A DNA stretch of 64,000 bases from Siphonodentalium dalli (GCA_032622095.1 CP136064.1:264161863-264225862); one strand, 5' to 3'. Positions 22,481 to 38,500 are shown, numbered from the stretch's first letter. The notes: generated from the letters alone by a model not told the origin. Made by a program: numbers and translations.

Positions 22481-23008
22481 TTAAAGATACGGGCGGCGTT
22501 GGCGGTGGGTATGCTGTTAAAATATTCACCTCCGTCAAAAAACGCCATAAACAGAATGAATAGTAAGATATAGACAAACTTTGTTCTTATGCCAATCAGA
22601 AATATGGCATGAGCAGTATGTTATTGTCAATTTTTCCCCTTTGTTGTGTAAACAAAAGCAAAACACGTTACGTTTCCTGGCTTTTGTTTAGATCCGGATA
22701 TGGTAAACATAAAGAGCGTTATTTGTACATGTGTTCCTGATATGGAAATAATAAAGAGCGTTTATATCATTTATGTGTGATTAACCAATATAATTGCGAT
22801 GTGTTATGTAAACAGAAGCACAACTTATGTAACACTAGCAGTCTCTTGTTTACGTACACCGTCGTTCGTCTTGACGACAATATACTATTTACGCGCTGAT
22901 TATTTTGGCATATGAGCGGAACTGTACATATATTTTGGTGTTCCTTCTGTTGATGGCGATTTGAACAAATATAAATATGTCTGCAACGAACACCGCCTTT
23001 GCCTTTAA
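22481..23008 (+). mobile_element. TTAA-flanked non-autonomous element, copy A
   Basis: A 520-bp element (22485-23004) is bordered by TTAA at 22481-22484 and 23005-23008. Its ends are imperfect inverted repeats of the form GATACGGGCGGYGTTSG. Copies of the same length class lie at 49733-50252 (inverted) and 63383-63882, and a truncated one at 55085-55297. All preserved ends abut TTAA. TTAA duplications are made by piggyBac and Kolobok elements. No transposase frame is present. Confidence 0.85.
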
Positions 23009-23133
23009 GCGCAGACATTATTGAATTTTTCTAAAATATATATATGTTCTTGGGTGTTTCAAACAGGCACTGGCTTTTCCCACATCGCTCGGATTAGCGA
23101 AACACCGCGAACATGACAACTTTAGAAAACATA
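23009..23133. other. Short intronic spacer between two mobile elements
   Basis: Nothing recognised. Confidence 0.4.
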
Positions 23134-23281
23134 CAGTAATGCTCTAAGTAATCGACTACTTAACCACAGCAGAATTATGGGTAACGATGAATGGCAACAA
23201 GCCATATTTCCGACTAAATCCTGAAAAGTTACCCATAATTATGCTGTGGTTAAGGAGTCGATTACTTTGACCATTACTGTA
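23132..23281. mobile_element. Solo mariner-type MITE
   Basis: A 146-bp element at 23134-23279 starts CAGTAATG and ends CATTACTG, with TA duplications at 23132-23133 and 23280-23281. Its arms of about 52 bp pair with four mismatches. The loop is longer than in the six copies of the inverted-repeat arms and carries an extra ~20 bp. It ends 34 bp before the acceptor-like AG of the broken lectin exon. Confidence 0.85.
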
Positions 23282-23315
23282 CATTGTATACTTTTTCGTA
23301 CCACCATCATAGCAG

Positions 23316-23401
23316 GAATTGTACCATCAGGATGCCCGTCAAATGTTTTCGATAGCGGAGCGCAAGCATTCAATTGGAATGTCACGCCATGCTACATATA
23401 G
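23316..23401 (+). pseudogene. Broken duplicate of the lectin CTLD exon
   Basis: After CATCATAGCAG, an acceptor-like end, the sequence GA-ATT-GTA-CCA-TCA-GGA-TGC-CCG reads IVPSGCPSNVF in phase 1, like the exon at 43309 (IIPTGCPSNTF). The next codons give DSGAQAF...TPCYI against SRGGTHA...GACYI. An extra TA in TACATATAGCAGTC, compared with TACATAGCAGTC of the intact exon, then shifts the frame and creates TAG at 23399-23401. Similarity fades within about 20 bp after that, so about two thirds of the exon is missing. The two N-terminal cysteines of a long-form CTLD and the Pro next to the first are kept. It lies on the sense strand inside intron 1, just before the minisatellite. I infer an exon duplication that decayed; it could still act as a poison exon if spliced in. 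Confidence 0.8.
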
Positions 23402-23535
23402 CAGTCCCGTCCAGTGAATGACAAACTGCACATACATATAATTATATACCCAACTGTAACTTCGTACATATTACGCAGTGAGATATGTGTAATTTCTAAG
23501 TTATTATGCAATTAACATTTGTCCGAAATTAGCCT

Positions 23536-26500
23536 TACACATCAATGAGGTAACTATATCCAAAAATGAGGTAACTATACCCACCAATGAGGAACTAAAC
23601 ACACCAATGAGGTAACTATACCCACCACTAAATGCACTGAGGTAACTATACCCACCAATGAGGTAACTATACCCATCAATGAGGTAACTATACCCATCAA
23701 TGAGGTAACTATACCCATCAATGAGGTAAATATACCCACCAATGAGGTAACTGTACACATCAATGAGTACACTAAGGTAACTATATCAATCAATGAGTAC
23801 ACTTAGGTAACTATACCAATCAATGGGTACACTGAGGTAACTATATCCACCAATGAGTACACTTAGGTAACTATACCAATCAATGAGTACACTTAGGTAA
23901 CTATACCAATCAATGAGTACACTGAGGTAACTATACCAATCAATGGGTACACTGAGGTAACTATACCAATCAATGAGTACACTGAGGTAACTATATCAAT
24001 CAATGAGTACACTTAGGTAACTATACCAATCAATGAGTACACTGATGTAACTATACCCATCAATGAGTACACACTGATGTAACTATACCAATCAATGAGT
24101 ACACTGAGGTAACTATATCAATCAATGAGTACACTTAGGTAACTATACCAATCAATGGGTACACTGAGGTAACTATACCAATCAATGGGTACACTGAGGT
24201 AACTATACCAATCAATGAGTACACTGAGGTAACTATATCAATCAATGAGTACACTTAGGTAACTATACCAATCAATGGGTACACTGAGGTTACTATATCA
24301 ATCAATGAGTACACTGAGGTAACTACACCCATCAATGAGTGCACCAATGTAACTATACCCACCAATGAGTACACTTAGGATACTATATCAATCAATGAGT
24401 ACACTTAGGTAACTATACCAATCAATGAGTACACTGAGGTAACTATACCCACCAATGAGTACATTGGGGTAACTATATCCACCAATGAGTACACTGAGGT
24501 AACTATACCCATCAATGAGTACACTGATGTAACTATACCCATCAATGAGTACACTGAGGTAACTATACCCATCAATGAGTACACTGAGGTAACTATACCC
24601 ATCAATGAGTACACTGAGGTAACTATATCAATCAATGAGTACACTGAGGTAACTATACCCATCAATGAGTACACTGAGGTAACTATACCCATCAATGAGT
24701 ACACTGAGGTAACTATACCAATCAATGAGTACACTGAGGTAACTATACCCATCAATGAGTACACTGATGTAACTATACCCATCAATGAGTACACTGAGGT
24801 AACTATATCAATCAATGAGTACACTGAGGTAACTATACCCATCAATGAGTACACTGAGGTAACTATACCCATCAATGAGTACACTGAGGTAACTATACCC
24901 ACCAATGGGTACAATGAGGTAACTATACCCATCAATGAGTACACACTGATGTAACTATACCCATCAATGAGTACACTGAGGTAACTATATCAATCAATGA
25001 GTACACTGAGGTAACTATATCCATCGATGAGTACACTGAGGTAACTATACCCATCAATGAGTACACTGAGGTAACTATACCAATCGATGAGTACACTGAT
25101 GTAACTATACCCATCAATGAGTACACTGAGGTAACTATACCAATCGATGAGTACACTGATGTAACTATACCAATCGATGAGTACACTGATGTAACTATAC
25201 CAATCAATGAGTACACTGAGGTAACTATACCAATCGATGAGTACACTGATGTAACTATACCAATCGATGAGTACACTGAGGTAACTATACCAATCGATGA
25301 GTACACTGATGTAACTATATCAATCAATGAGTACACTGAGGTAACTATACCAATCAATGAGTACACTGAGGTAACTATACCAATCAATGAGTACACTGAG
25401 GTAACTATACCCATCAATGAGTACACTGAGGTAACTATACCCATCAATGAGTACACTGAGGTAACTATACCCATCGATGAGTACACTGAGGTAACTATAC
25501 CCATCAATGAGTACACTGAGGTAACTATACCCATCGATGAGTACACTGAGGTAACTATACCCATCAATGAGTACACTGAGGTAACTATACCAATCGATGA
25601 GTACACTGATGTAACTATATCAATCAATGAGTACACTGAGGTAACTATACCCATCGATGAGTACACTGAGGTAACTATACCCATCAATGAGTACACTGAG
25701 GTAACTATACCAATCGATGAGTACACTGATGTAACTATACCAATCGATGAGTACACTGAGGTAACTATACCAATCAATGAGTACACTGAGGTAACTATAC
25801 CCATCAATGAGTACACTGAGGTAACTATACCAATCGATGAGTACACTGATGTAACTATACCAATCAATGAGTACACTGAGGTAACTATACCCATCGATGA
25901 GTACACTGAGGTAACTATACCCATCAATGAGTACACTGAGGTAACTATACCAATCGATGAGTACACTGATGTAACTATACCAATCGATGAGTACACTGAT
26001 GTAACTATATCAATCAATGAGTACACTGAGGTAACTATACCAATCGATGAGTACACTGATGTAACTATACCAATCAATGAGTACACTGAGGTAACTATAC
26101 CCATCGATGAGTACACTGAGGTAACTATACCAATCGATGAGTACACTGAGGTAACTATACCAATCGATGAGTACACTGATGTAACTATACCAATCGATGA
26201 GTACACTGATGTAACTATATCAATCAATGAGTACACTGAGGTAACTATACCAATCGATGAGTACACTGATGTAACTATACCAATCAATGAGTACACTGAT
26301 GTAACTATACCAATCAATGAGTACACTGAGGTAACTATACCAATCAATGAGTACACTGATGTAACTATACCCATCAATGAGTACACTGAGGTAACTATAC
26401 CCATCGATGAGTACACTGAGGTAACTATACCCATCAATGAGTACACTGAGGTAACTATACCAATCGATGAGTACACTGATGTAACTATATCAATCAATGA

Positions 26501-29500
26501 GTACACTGAGGTAACTATACCCATCGATGAGTACACTGAGGTAACTATACCCATCAATGAGTACACTGAGGTAACTATACCCATCAATGAGTACACTGAG
26601 GTAACTATACCAATCGATGAGTACACTGATGTAACTATACCAATCGATGAGTACACTGATGTAACTATATCAATCAATGAGTACACTGAGGTAACTATAC
26701 CAATCGATGAGTACACTGATGTAACTATACCAATCAATGAGTACACTGAGGTAACTATACCAATCAATGAGTACACTGATGTAACTATACCAATCGATGA
26801 GTACACTGAGGTAACTATACCAATCGATGAGTACACTGATGTAACTATACCAATCGATGAGTACACTGATGTAACTATATCAATCAATGAGTACACTGAG
26901 GTAACTATACCAATCGATGAGTACACTGATGTAACTATACCAATCGATGAGTACACTGATGTAACTATACCCATCGATGAGTACACTGAGGTAACTATAC
27001 CAATCAATGAGTACACTGATGTAACTATACCCATCAATGAGTACACTGAGGTAACTATACCCATCGATGAGTACACTGAGGTAACTATACCCATCAATGA
27101 GTACACTGAGGTAACTATACCAATAAATGAGTACACTGAGGAAACTATACCCATCAATGAGTACACTGAGGTAACTATACCAATCAATGAGTACACTGAG
27201 GTAACTATACCCATCAATGAGTACACACTGAGGTAACTATACCAATCAATGGGTACACTGAGGTAACTATATCAATCAATGAGTACACTGAGGTAACTAT
27301 ACCAATCAATGAGTACACTGAGGTAACTATACCCATCAATGAGTACACTGAGGTAACTATACCAATAAATGAGTACACTGAGGAAACTATACCCATCAAT
27401 GAGTACACTGAGGTAACTATACCAATCAATGAGTACACTGAGGTAACTATACCCATCAATGAGTACACACTGAGGTAACTATACCAATCAATGGGTACAC
27501 TGAGGTAACTATATCAATCAATGAGTACACTGAGGTAACTATACCCATCAATGAGTACACTGAGGTAACTATACCAATCGATGAGTACACTGATGTAACT
27601 ATATCAATCAATGAGTACACTGAGGTAACTATACCCATCGATGAGTACACTGAGGTAACTATACCCATCAATGAGTACACTGAGGTAACTATACCAATCG
27701 ATGAGTACACTGATGTAACTATACCAATCGATGAGTACACTGATGTAACTATACCAATCGATGAGTACACTGATGTAACTATACCCATCGATGAGTACAC
27801 TGAGGTAACTATACCAATCAATGGGTACACTGAGGTAACTATACCAATCAATGAGTACACTGAGGTAACTATACCAATCAATGAGTACACTGAGGTAACT
27901 ATACCAATCAATGAGTACACTGAGGTAACTATACCCATCGATGAGTACACTGAGGTAACTATACCCATCAATGAGTACACTGAGGTAACTATACCAATCG
28001 ATGAGTACACTGATGTAACTATACCAATCGATGAGTACACTGATGTAACTATACAAATCAATGAGTACACTGAGGTAACTATACCCATCGATGAGTACAC
28101 TGAGGTAACTATACCAATCAATGAGTACACTGAGGTAACTATACCCATCGATGAGTACACTGAGGTAACTATACCCATCAATGAGTACACACTGAGGTAA
28201 CTATACCAATCAATGAGTACACTGAGGTAACTATACCAATCAATGAGTACACTGAGGTAACTATACCAATCAATGAGTACACTGAGGTAACTATACCCAT
28301 CGATGAGTACACTGAGGTAACTATACCCATCAATGAGTACACTGAGGTAACTATACCAATCGATGAGTACACTGATGTAACTATACCAATCAATGAGTAC
28401 ACTGAGGTAACTATACCAATCAATGAGTACACTGAGGTAACTATACCCATCGATGAGTACACTGAGGTAACTATACCAATCAATGAGTACACTGAGGTAA
28501 CTATACCCATCGATGAGTACACTGAGGTAACTATACCCATCAATGAGTACACACTGAGGTAACTATACCAATCAATGAGTACACTGAGGTAACTATACCA
28601 ATCAATGAGTACACTGAGGTAACTATACCAATCAATGAGTACACTGAGGTAACTATACCCATCGATGAGTACACTGAGGTAACTATACCCATCAATGAGT
28701 ACACTGAGGTAACTATACCAATCGATGAGTACACTGATGTAACTATACCAATCGATGAGTACACTGATGTAACTATACAAATCAATGAGTACACTGAGGT
28801 AACTATACCCATCGATGAGTACACTGAGGTAACTATACCAATCAATGAGTACACTGAGGTAACTATACCCATCGATGAGTACACTGAGGTAACTATACCA
28901 ATCAATGAGTACACTGAGGTAACTATACCCATCGATGAGTACACTGAGGTAACTATACCCATCAATGAGTACACTGAGGTAACTATACCAATCGATGAGT
29001 ACACTGATGTAACTATACCAATCGATGAGTACACTGATGTAACTATACAAATCAATGAGTACACTGAGGTAACTATACCCATCGATGAGTACACTGAGGT
29101 AACTATACCAATCAATGAGTACACTGAGGTAACTATACCCATCGATGAGTACACTGAGGTAACTATACCAATCAATGAGTACACTGAGGTAACTATACCA
29201 ATCGATGAGTACACTGATGTAACTATACCAATCGATGAGTACACTGATGTAACTATACAAATCAATGAGTACACTGAGGTAACTATACCCATCGATGAGT
29301 ACACTGAGGTAACTATACCAATCGATGAGTACACTGATGTAACTATATCAATCAATGAGTACACTGAGGTAACTATACCCATCGATGAGTACACTGAGGT
29401 AACTATACCAATCAATGAGTACACTGAGGTAACTATACCCATCAATGAGTACACTGAGGTAACTATACCCATCAATGAGTACACTGAGGTAACTATACCA

Positions 29501-32500
29501 ATCAATGAGTACACTGAGGTAACTATACCCATCAATGAGTACACTGAGGTAACTATACCCATCAATGAGTACACTGAGGTAACTATACCAATCGATGAGT
29601 ACACTGATGTAACTATACCAATCGATGAGTACACTGATGTAACTATACCAATCGATGAGTACACTGATGTAACTATACCCATCGATGAGTACACTGAGGT
29701 AACTATACCAATCAATGAGTACACTGAGGTAACTATACCAATCAATGAGTACACTGAGGTAACTATACCAATCAATGAGTACACTGAGGTAACTATACCC
29801 ATCAATGAGTACACTGAGGTAACTATACCAATCGATGAGTACACTGATGTAACTATACCAATCAATGAGTACACTGATGTAACTATACCCATCAATGAGT
29901 ACACTGAGGTAACTATATCAATCAATGAGTACACTGAGGTAACAATACCAATCAATGAGTACACTGAGGTAACTATACCAATCAATGGGTACACTGAGGT
30001 AACTATACCAATCAATGAGTACACTGATGTAACTATACACATCAATGAGTACACTGATGTAACTATATCCATCAATGAGTACACTGGTGTAACTATACCA
30101 ATCAATGAGTACACTGATGTAACTATACCAATCAATGAGTACACTGATGTAACTATACCCATCAATGGGTACACTGAGGTAACTATATCAATCAATGAGT
30201 ACACTAATTAACTATACCCATCAATGAGTACACTGAGGTAACTATACCCATCAATGAGTACACTGAGGTAACTATACCAATCAATGAGTACACTGATGTA
30301 ACTATATCCATCAATGAGTACACTGGTGTAACTATACCCATCAATGGGTACACTGAGGTAACTATATCAATCAATGAGTACACTAATTAACTATACCCAT
30401 CAATGAGTACACTGAGGTAACTATACCCATCAATGAGTACACTGAGGTAACTACACCAATCAATGAGTACACTGATGTAACTATACCCATCAATGAGTAC
30501 ACACTGAGGTAACTATATCCATCAATGAGTACACTGAGGTAACTATACCAATCAATGAGTACACTGATGTAACTATACCCATCAATGAGTACACTGATGT
30601 AACTATATCCATCAATGAGTACACTGATGTAACTATATCCATCAATGAGTACACTGAGGTAACTATACCAACCAATGAGTACACTGAGGTAACTATACCA
30701 ATCAATGAGTAAACACTGATGTAACTATACCCATCAATGAGTACACACTGATGTAACTATACCAATCAATGAGTACACTGATGTAACTATACCCATCAAT
30801 GATTACACACTGAGGTAACTATATCCATCAATGAGTACACTGAGGTAACTGTACACATCAATGAGTACACTGATGTAAATATACCCATCAATGAGTACAC
30901 TGAGGTAACTATATCCATCAATGAGTACACTGATGTAACTATACCCATCAATGAGTACACTGAGGTAACTATACCAATCAATGGGTACACTGATGTAACT
31001 ATATCAATCAATGAGTACACTGATGTAACTATACCCACCAATGAGTACACTGAGGTAACTATACCAATCAATGAGTACACTGAGGTAACTATATCCACCA
31101 ATGAGTACACTGAGGTAACTATACCCACCAATGAGTACACTGATGTAACTATACCAATCAATGAGTACACTGATGTAACTATATCCATCAATGAGTACAC
31201 TGATGTAACTATATCCATCAATGAGTACACTGATGTAACTATACCAATCAATGAGTACACTGATGTAACTATACCAATCAATGAGTACACTGATGTAACT
31301 ATACCAATCAATGAGTACACTGAGGTAACTATACCAATCAATGAGTACACTGATGTAACTATACCAATCAATGAGTACACTGATGTAACTATACCCATCG
31401 ATGAGTACACTGATGTAACTATACCAATCAATGAGTACACTGAGGTAACTATACCAATCAATGAGTACACTGAGGAAACTATACCCATCAATGAGTACAC
31501 TGAGGTAACTATATCCACCAATGAGTACACTGAGGTAACTATACCCACCAATGAGTACACTGATGTAACTATACCAATCAATGAGTACACTGATGTAACT
31601 ATACCAATCAATGAGTACACTGAGGTAACTATACCCATCAATGAGTAAACACTGATGTAACTATACCAATCAATGAGTACACTGAGGTAACTATACCCAT
31701 CAATGAGTACACTGAGGTAACTATATCCACCAATGAGTACACTGAGGTAACTATACACATCAATGAGTACACTGAGGTAACTATACACATCAATGAGTAA
31801 ACACTGATGTAACTATACCAATCAATGAGTACACTGAGGTAACTATATCAATCAATGAGTACACTGAGGTAACTATACCCATCAATGAGTACACTGAGGT
31901 AACTATATCAATCAATGAGTACACTGAGGTAACTATACCCATCAATGAGTACACTGAGGTAACTATACCCATCAATGAGTACACTGAGGTAACTATATCA
32001 ATCAATGAGTACACTGAGGTAACTATACCAATCAATGAGTACACTGATGTAACTATACCCATCAATGAGTACACTGAGGTAACTATACCAATCAATGAGT
32101 ACACTGATGTAACTATACCCACCAATGAGTACACTGAGGTAACTATACCAATCAATGAGTACACTGAGGTAACTATACCAATCAATGAGTACACTGATGT
32201 AACTATACCCATCAATGAGTACACTGAGGTAACTATACCAATCAATGAGTACACTGATGTAACTATACCCACCAATGAGTACACTGAGGTAACTATATCC
32301 ACCAATGAGTACACTGAGGTAACTATACCAATCAATGAGTACACTGAGGTAACTATACCAATCAATGAGTACACTGATGTAACTATACCAATCAATGAGT
32401 ACACTGAGGTAACTATACCAATCAATGAGTACACTGATGTAACTATACCAATCAATGAGTACACTGAGGTAACTATACCAATCAATGAGTACACTGAGGT

Positions 32501-35500
32501 AACTATACCAATCAATGAGTACACTGAGGTAACTATACCAATCAATGAGTACACTGATGTAACTATACCCATCAATGAGTACACTGAGGTAACTATACCA
32601 ATCAATGAGTACACTGAGGTAACTATACCCACCAATGAGTACACTGAGGTAACTATATCCACCAATGAGTACACTGAGGTAACTATACCAATCAATGAGT
32701 ACACTGAGGTAACTATACCAACCAATGAGTACACTGAGGTAACTATACCAATAAATGAGTACACTGAGGTAACTATACCAACCAATGAGTACACTGAGGT
32801 AACTATACCAACCAATGGGTACACTGAGGTAACTATAACCATCAATGAGTACACTGAGGTGACTATATCCACCAATGAGTACACTGAGGTAACTATATCC
32901 ACCAATGAGTACACTGAGGTAACTATACCCATCAATGAGTACACTGAGGTAACTATATCCACCAATGAGTACACTGAGGTAACTATACCCATCAATGAGT
33001 ACACTGAGGTAACTATACCAACCAATGGGTACACTGAGGTAACTATATCAATCAATGAGTACACTGAGGTGACTATATCCACCAATGAGTACACTAATGT
33101 AAATATACCAATCAATGAGTACACTGAGGTAACTATAACCATCAATGAGTACACTGAGGTAACTATATCCACCAATGAGTACACTGAGGTAACTATATCC
33201 ACCAATGAGTACACTGAGGTAACTATATCCATCAATGAGTACACTGAGGTAACTATACCCACCAATGAGTACACTGATGTAACTATACCCACCAATGAGT
33301 ACACTGAGGTAACTATACCCATCAATGAGTACACTGAGGTAACTATACCCACCAATGAGTACACTGAGGTAACTATACCCACCAATGAGTACACTGAGGT
33401 AACTATATCAATCAATGGGTACACCGAGGTAACTATATCAATCAATGGGTACACCGAGGTAACTATACCAATCAATGGGTACACCGAGGTAACTATATCA
33501 ATCAATGGGTACACTGATGTAACTATACCCATCAATGAGTACACTGAGGTAACAATATCCACCAATGAGTACACTGAGGTAACTATACCCACCAACGAGT
33601 ACACTGAGGTAACTATACCCACCAATGAGTACACTGAGGTAACTATATCCATCAATGAGTACACTGATGTAACTATACCAATCAATGAGTACACTGAGGT
33701 AACTATACCAATCAATGAGTACACTGGTGTAACTATATCAATCAATGAGTACACTGGTGTAACTATACCCATCAATGAGTACACTGATGTAACTATATCC
33801 ATCAATGAGTACACTGATGTAACTATATCAATCAATGAGTACACTGATGTAACTATACCAATCAATGAGTACACTGAGGTAACTATACCCATCAATGAGT
33901 ACACTGAGGTAACTATATCCACCAATGAGTACACTGATGTAACTATACCAATCAATGAGTACACTGATGTAACTATATCCATCAATGAGTAAACACTGAT
34001 GTAACTATACCCATCAATGAGTACACTGAGGTAACTATATCAATCAATGAGTACACTGATGTAACTATATCCACCAATGAGTACACTGATGTAACTATAC
34101 CAATCAATGAGTACACTGAGGTAACTATACCAATCAATGAGTACACACTGATGTAACTATACCCATCAATGAGTACACTGAGGTAACTATACCAATCAAT
34201 GAGTACACTGATGTAACTATATCCATCAATGAGTAAACACTGATGTAACTATACCCATCAATGAGTACACTGAGGTAACTATATCAATCAATGAGTACAC
34301 TGATGTAACTATATCCACCAATGAGTACACTGAGGTAACTATATCAATCAATGAGTACACTGGTGTAACTATACCCATCAATGAGTACACTGATGTAACT
34401 ATATCCATCAATGAGTACACTGAGGTAACTATATCCACCAATGAGTACACTGATGTAACTATACCAATCAATGAGTACACTGATGTAACTATATCCATCA
34501 ATGAGTACACTGAGGTAACTATACCCATCAATGAGTACACACTGATGTAACTATACCAATCAATGAGTACACTGAGGTAACTATATCAATCAATGAGTAC
34601 ACTGATGTAACTATACCAATCAATGAGCACACTGATGTAACTATACCAATCAATGAGTACACTGAGGTAACTATACCAATCAATGAGTACACTGATGTAA
34701 CTATACCAATCAATGAGTAAACACTGATGTAACTATACCAATCAATGAGTACACTGATGTAACTATACCAATCAATGAGTACACTGATGTAACTATACCA
34801 ATCAATGAGTACACTGAGGTAACTATACCAATCAATGAGTACACTGATGTAACTATACCAATCAATGAGTACACTGAGGTAACTATACAAATCAATGAGT
34901 ACACTTAGGTAACTATATCAATCAATGAGTAAACACTGATGTAACTATACCAATCAATGAGTACACTGATGTAACTATACCAATCAATGAGTACACTGAT
35001 GTAACTATACCAATCAATGAGTACACTGAGGTAACTATACCAATCAATGAGTACACTGATGTAACTATACCAATCAATGAGTACACTGAGGTAACTATAC
35101 AAATCAAGGAGTACACTGAGGTAACTATACCAATCAATGAGTACACTGAGGTAACTATACCCATCAATGAGTACACTGGTGTAACTATACCCATCAATGA
35201 GTACACTGAGGTAACTATATCAATCAATGAGTACACTGAGGTAACTATACCAATCAATGAGTACACTGAGGTAACTATACCAATCAATGAGTACACTGAG
35301 GTAACTATATCAATCAATGAGTACACTGAGGTAACTATACCAATCAATGAGTACACTGAGGTAACTATATCAATCAATGAGTACACTGAGGTAACTATAC
35401 CCATCAATGAGTACACTGAGGTAACTATACCCATCAATGAGTACACTGAGGTAACTATACAAATCAATGAGTACACTGAGGTAACTATACCAATCAATGA

Positions 35501-38500
35501 GTACACTGAGGTAACTATATCAATCAATGAGTACACTGAGGTAACTATATCCACCAATGAGTACACTGAGGTAACTATACCCATCAATGAGTACACTGAG
35601 GTAACTATACCCATCAATGAGTACACTGAGGTAACTATACAAATCAATGAGTACACTGAGGTAACTATACCAATCAATGAGTACACTGAGGTAACTATAC
35701 CAATCAATGAGTACACTGAGGTAACTATACCCATCAATGAGTACACTGAGGTAACTATACAAATCAATGGGTACACTGAGGTAACTATACCCATCAATGA
35801 GTACACCAATGTAACTACACCCATCAATGAGTACACCTAGGTAACTATACCCATCAATGAGTACACCAATGTAACTACACCCATCAATGAGTACACCTAG
35901 GTAACTATACCCATCAATGAGTACACCAATGTAACTATACCAATCAATGAGTACACTGAGGTAACTATACCAATCAATGAGTACACTGAGGTAACTATAC
36001 CAATCAATGAGTACACTGAGGTAACTATACCAATCAATGAGTAAACACTGATGTAACTATACCAATCAATGAGTAAACACTGATGTAACTATACCAATCA
36101 ATGAGTACACTGAGGTAACTATACCAATCAATGAGTACACTGAGGTAACTATACCAATCAATGAGTACACTGAGGTAACTATACCCATCAATGAGTACAC
36201 TGAGGTAACTATACCAATCAATGGGTACACTGAAGTAACTATACCAATCAATGGGTACACTGAGGTTACTATATCAATCAATGAGTACACTGATGTAACT
36301 ATACCAATCAATGAGTACACTGATGTAACTATACCCATCAATGAGTACACTGAGGTAACTATACCCATCAATGAGTACACTAAGGTAACTATACCCACCA
36401 ATGAGTACACTGAGGTAACTATACCAATCAATGAGTACACTGATGTAACTATACCCACCAATGAGTACACTGAGGTAACTATACCCACCAATGAGTACAC
36501 ACTGATGTAACTATACCAATCAATGAGTAAACACTGATGTAACTATACCAATCAATGAGTACACTGATGTAACTATACCCATCAATGAGTACACACTGAT
36601 GTAACTATACCAATCAATGAGTACACTGATGTAACTATACCCGTCAATGAGTACACTGAGGTAACTATACCAATCAATGAGTACACTGATGTAACTATAC
36701 CAATCAATGAGTACACTGATGTAACTATACCCGTCAATGAGTACACTGAGGTAACTATACCAATCAATGAGTACACTGATGTAACTATACCAATCAATGA
36801 GTACACTTAGGTAACTATACCCATCAATGAGTACACTGATGTAACTATACCCATCAATGAGTACACTGAGGTAACTATACCCATCAATGAGTACACTGAG
36901 GTAACTATACCAATCAATGAGTACACTGAGGTAACTATACCAATCAATGAGTACACTGATGTAACTATATCAATCAATGAGTACACTGAGGTAACTATAC
37001 CCATCAATGAGTACACTGAGGTAACTATACCAATCAATGAGTACACTGAGGTAACTATACCAATCAATGAGTACACTGATGTAACTATACCCGTCAATGA
37101 GTACACTGATGTAACTATACCAATCAATGAGTAAACACTGATGTAACTATACCCATCAATGAGTACACTGAGGTAACTATACCAATCAATGAGTACACTG
37201 ATGTAACTATACCAATCAATGAGTACACTGATGTAACTATACCCGTCAATGAGTACACTGATGTAACTATACCCATCAATGAGTACACTGAGGTAACTAT
37301 ACCAATCAATGAGTACACTGATGTAACTATACCAATCAATGAGTAAACACTGAGGTAACTATACCAATCAATGAGTACACTGATGTAACTATACCAATCA
37401 ATGAGTACACTGATGTAACTATACCAATCAATGAGTACACTGATGTAACTATACCAATCAATGAGTACACACTGATGTAACTATACCAATCAATGAGTAC
37501 ACTGATGTAACTATACCAATCAATGAGTACACTGATGTAACTATACCAATCAATGAGTAAACACTGAGGTAACTATACCAATCAATGAGTACACTGATGT
37601 AACTATACCAATCAAGGAGTACACTGATGTAACTATACCAATCAATGAGTACACACTGATGTAACTATACCAATCAATGAGTACACTGATGTAACTATAC
37701 CAATCAATGAGTACACTGATGTAACTATACCAATCAATGAGTACACTGATGTAACTATACCCGTCAATGAGTACACTGATGTAACTATACCCATCAATGA
37801 GTACACTGAGGTAACTATACCAATCAATGAGTACACTGATGTAACTATACCAATCAATGAGTAAACACTGAGGTAACTATACCAATCAATGAGTACACTG
37901 ATGTAACTATACCAATCAAGGAGTACACTGATGTAACTATACCAATCAATGAGTACACACTGATGTAACTATACCAATCAATGAGTACACTGATGTAACT
38001 ATACCAATCAATGAGTACACTGATGTAACTATACCAATCAATGAGTACACTGATGTAACTATACCCGTCAATGAGTACACTGATGTAACTATACCAATCA
38101 ATGAGTACACTGATGTAACTATACCAATCAATGAGTACACACTGATGTAACTATACCAATCAATGAGTAAACACTGAGGTAACTATACCAATCAATGAGT
38201 ACACTGAGGTAACTATACCAATCAATGAGTAAACACTGATGTAACTATACCAATCAATGAGTACACACTGAGGTAACTATACCAATCAATGGGTACACTG
38301 AGGTAACTATACCAATCAATGGGTACACTGAGGTAACTATATCAATCAATGGGTACACTGAGGTAACTATATCCACCAATGAGTACACTGAGGTAACTAT
38401 ACCCACCAATGAGTACACTGAGGTAACTATATCCACCAATGAGTACACTGAGGTAACTATACCCGCCAACGAGTACACTGAGGTAACTATATCCACCAAC

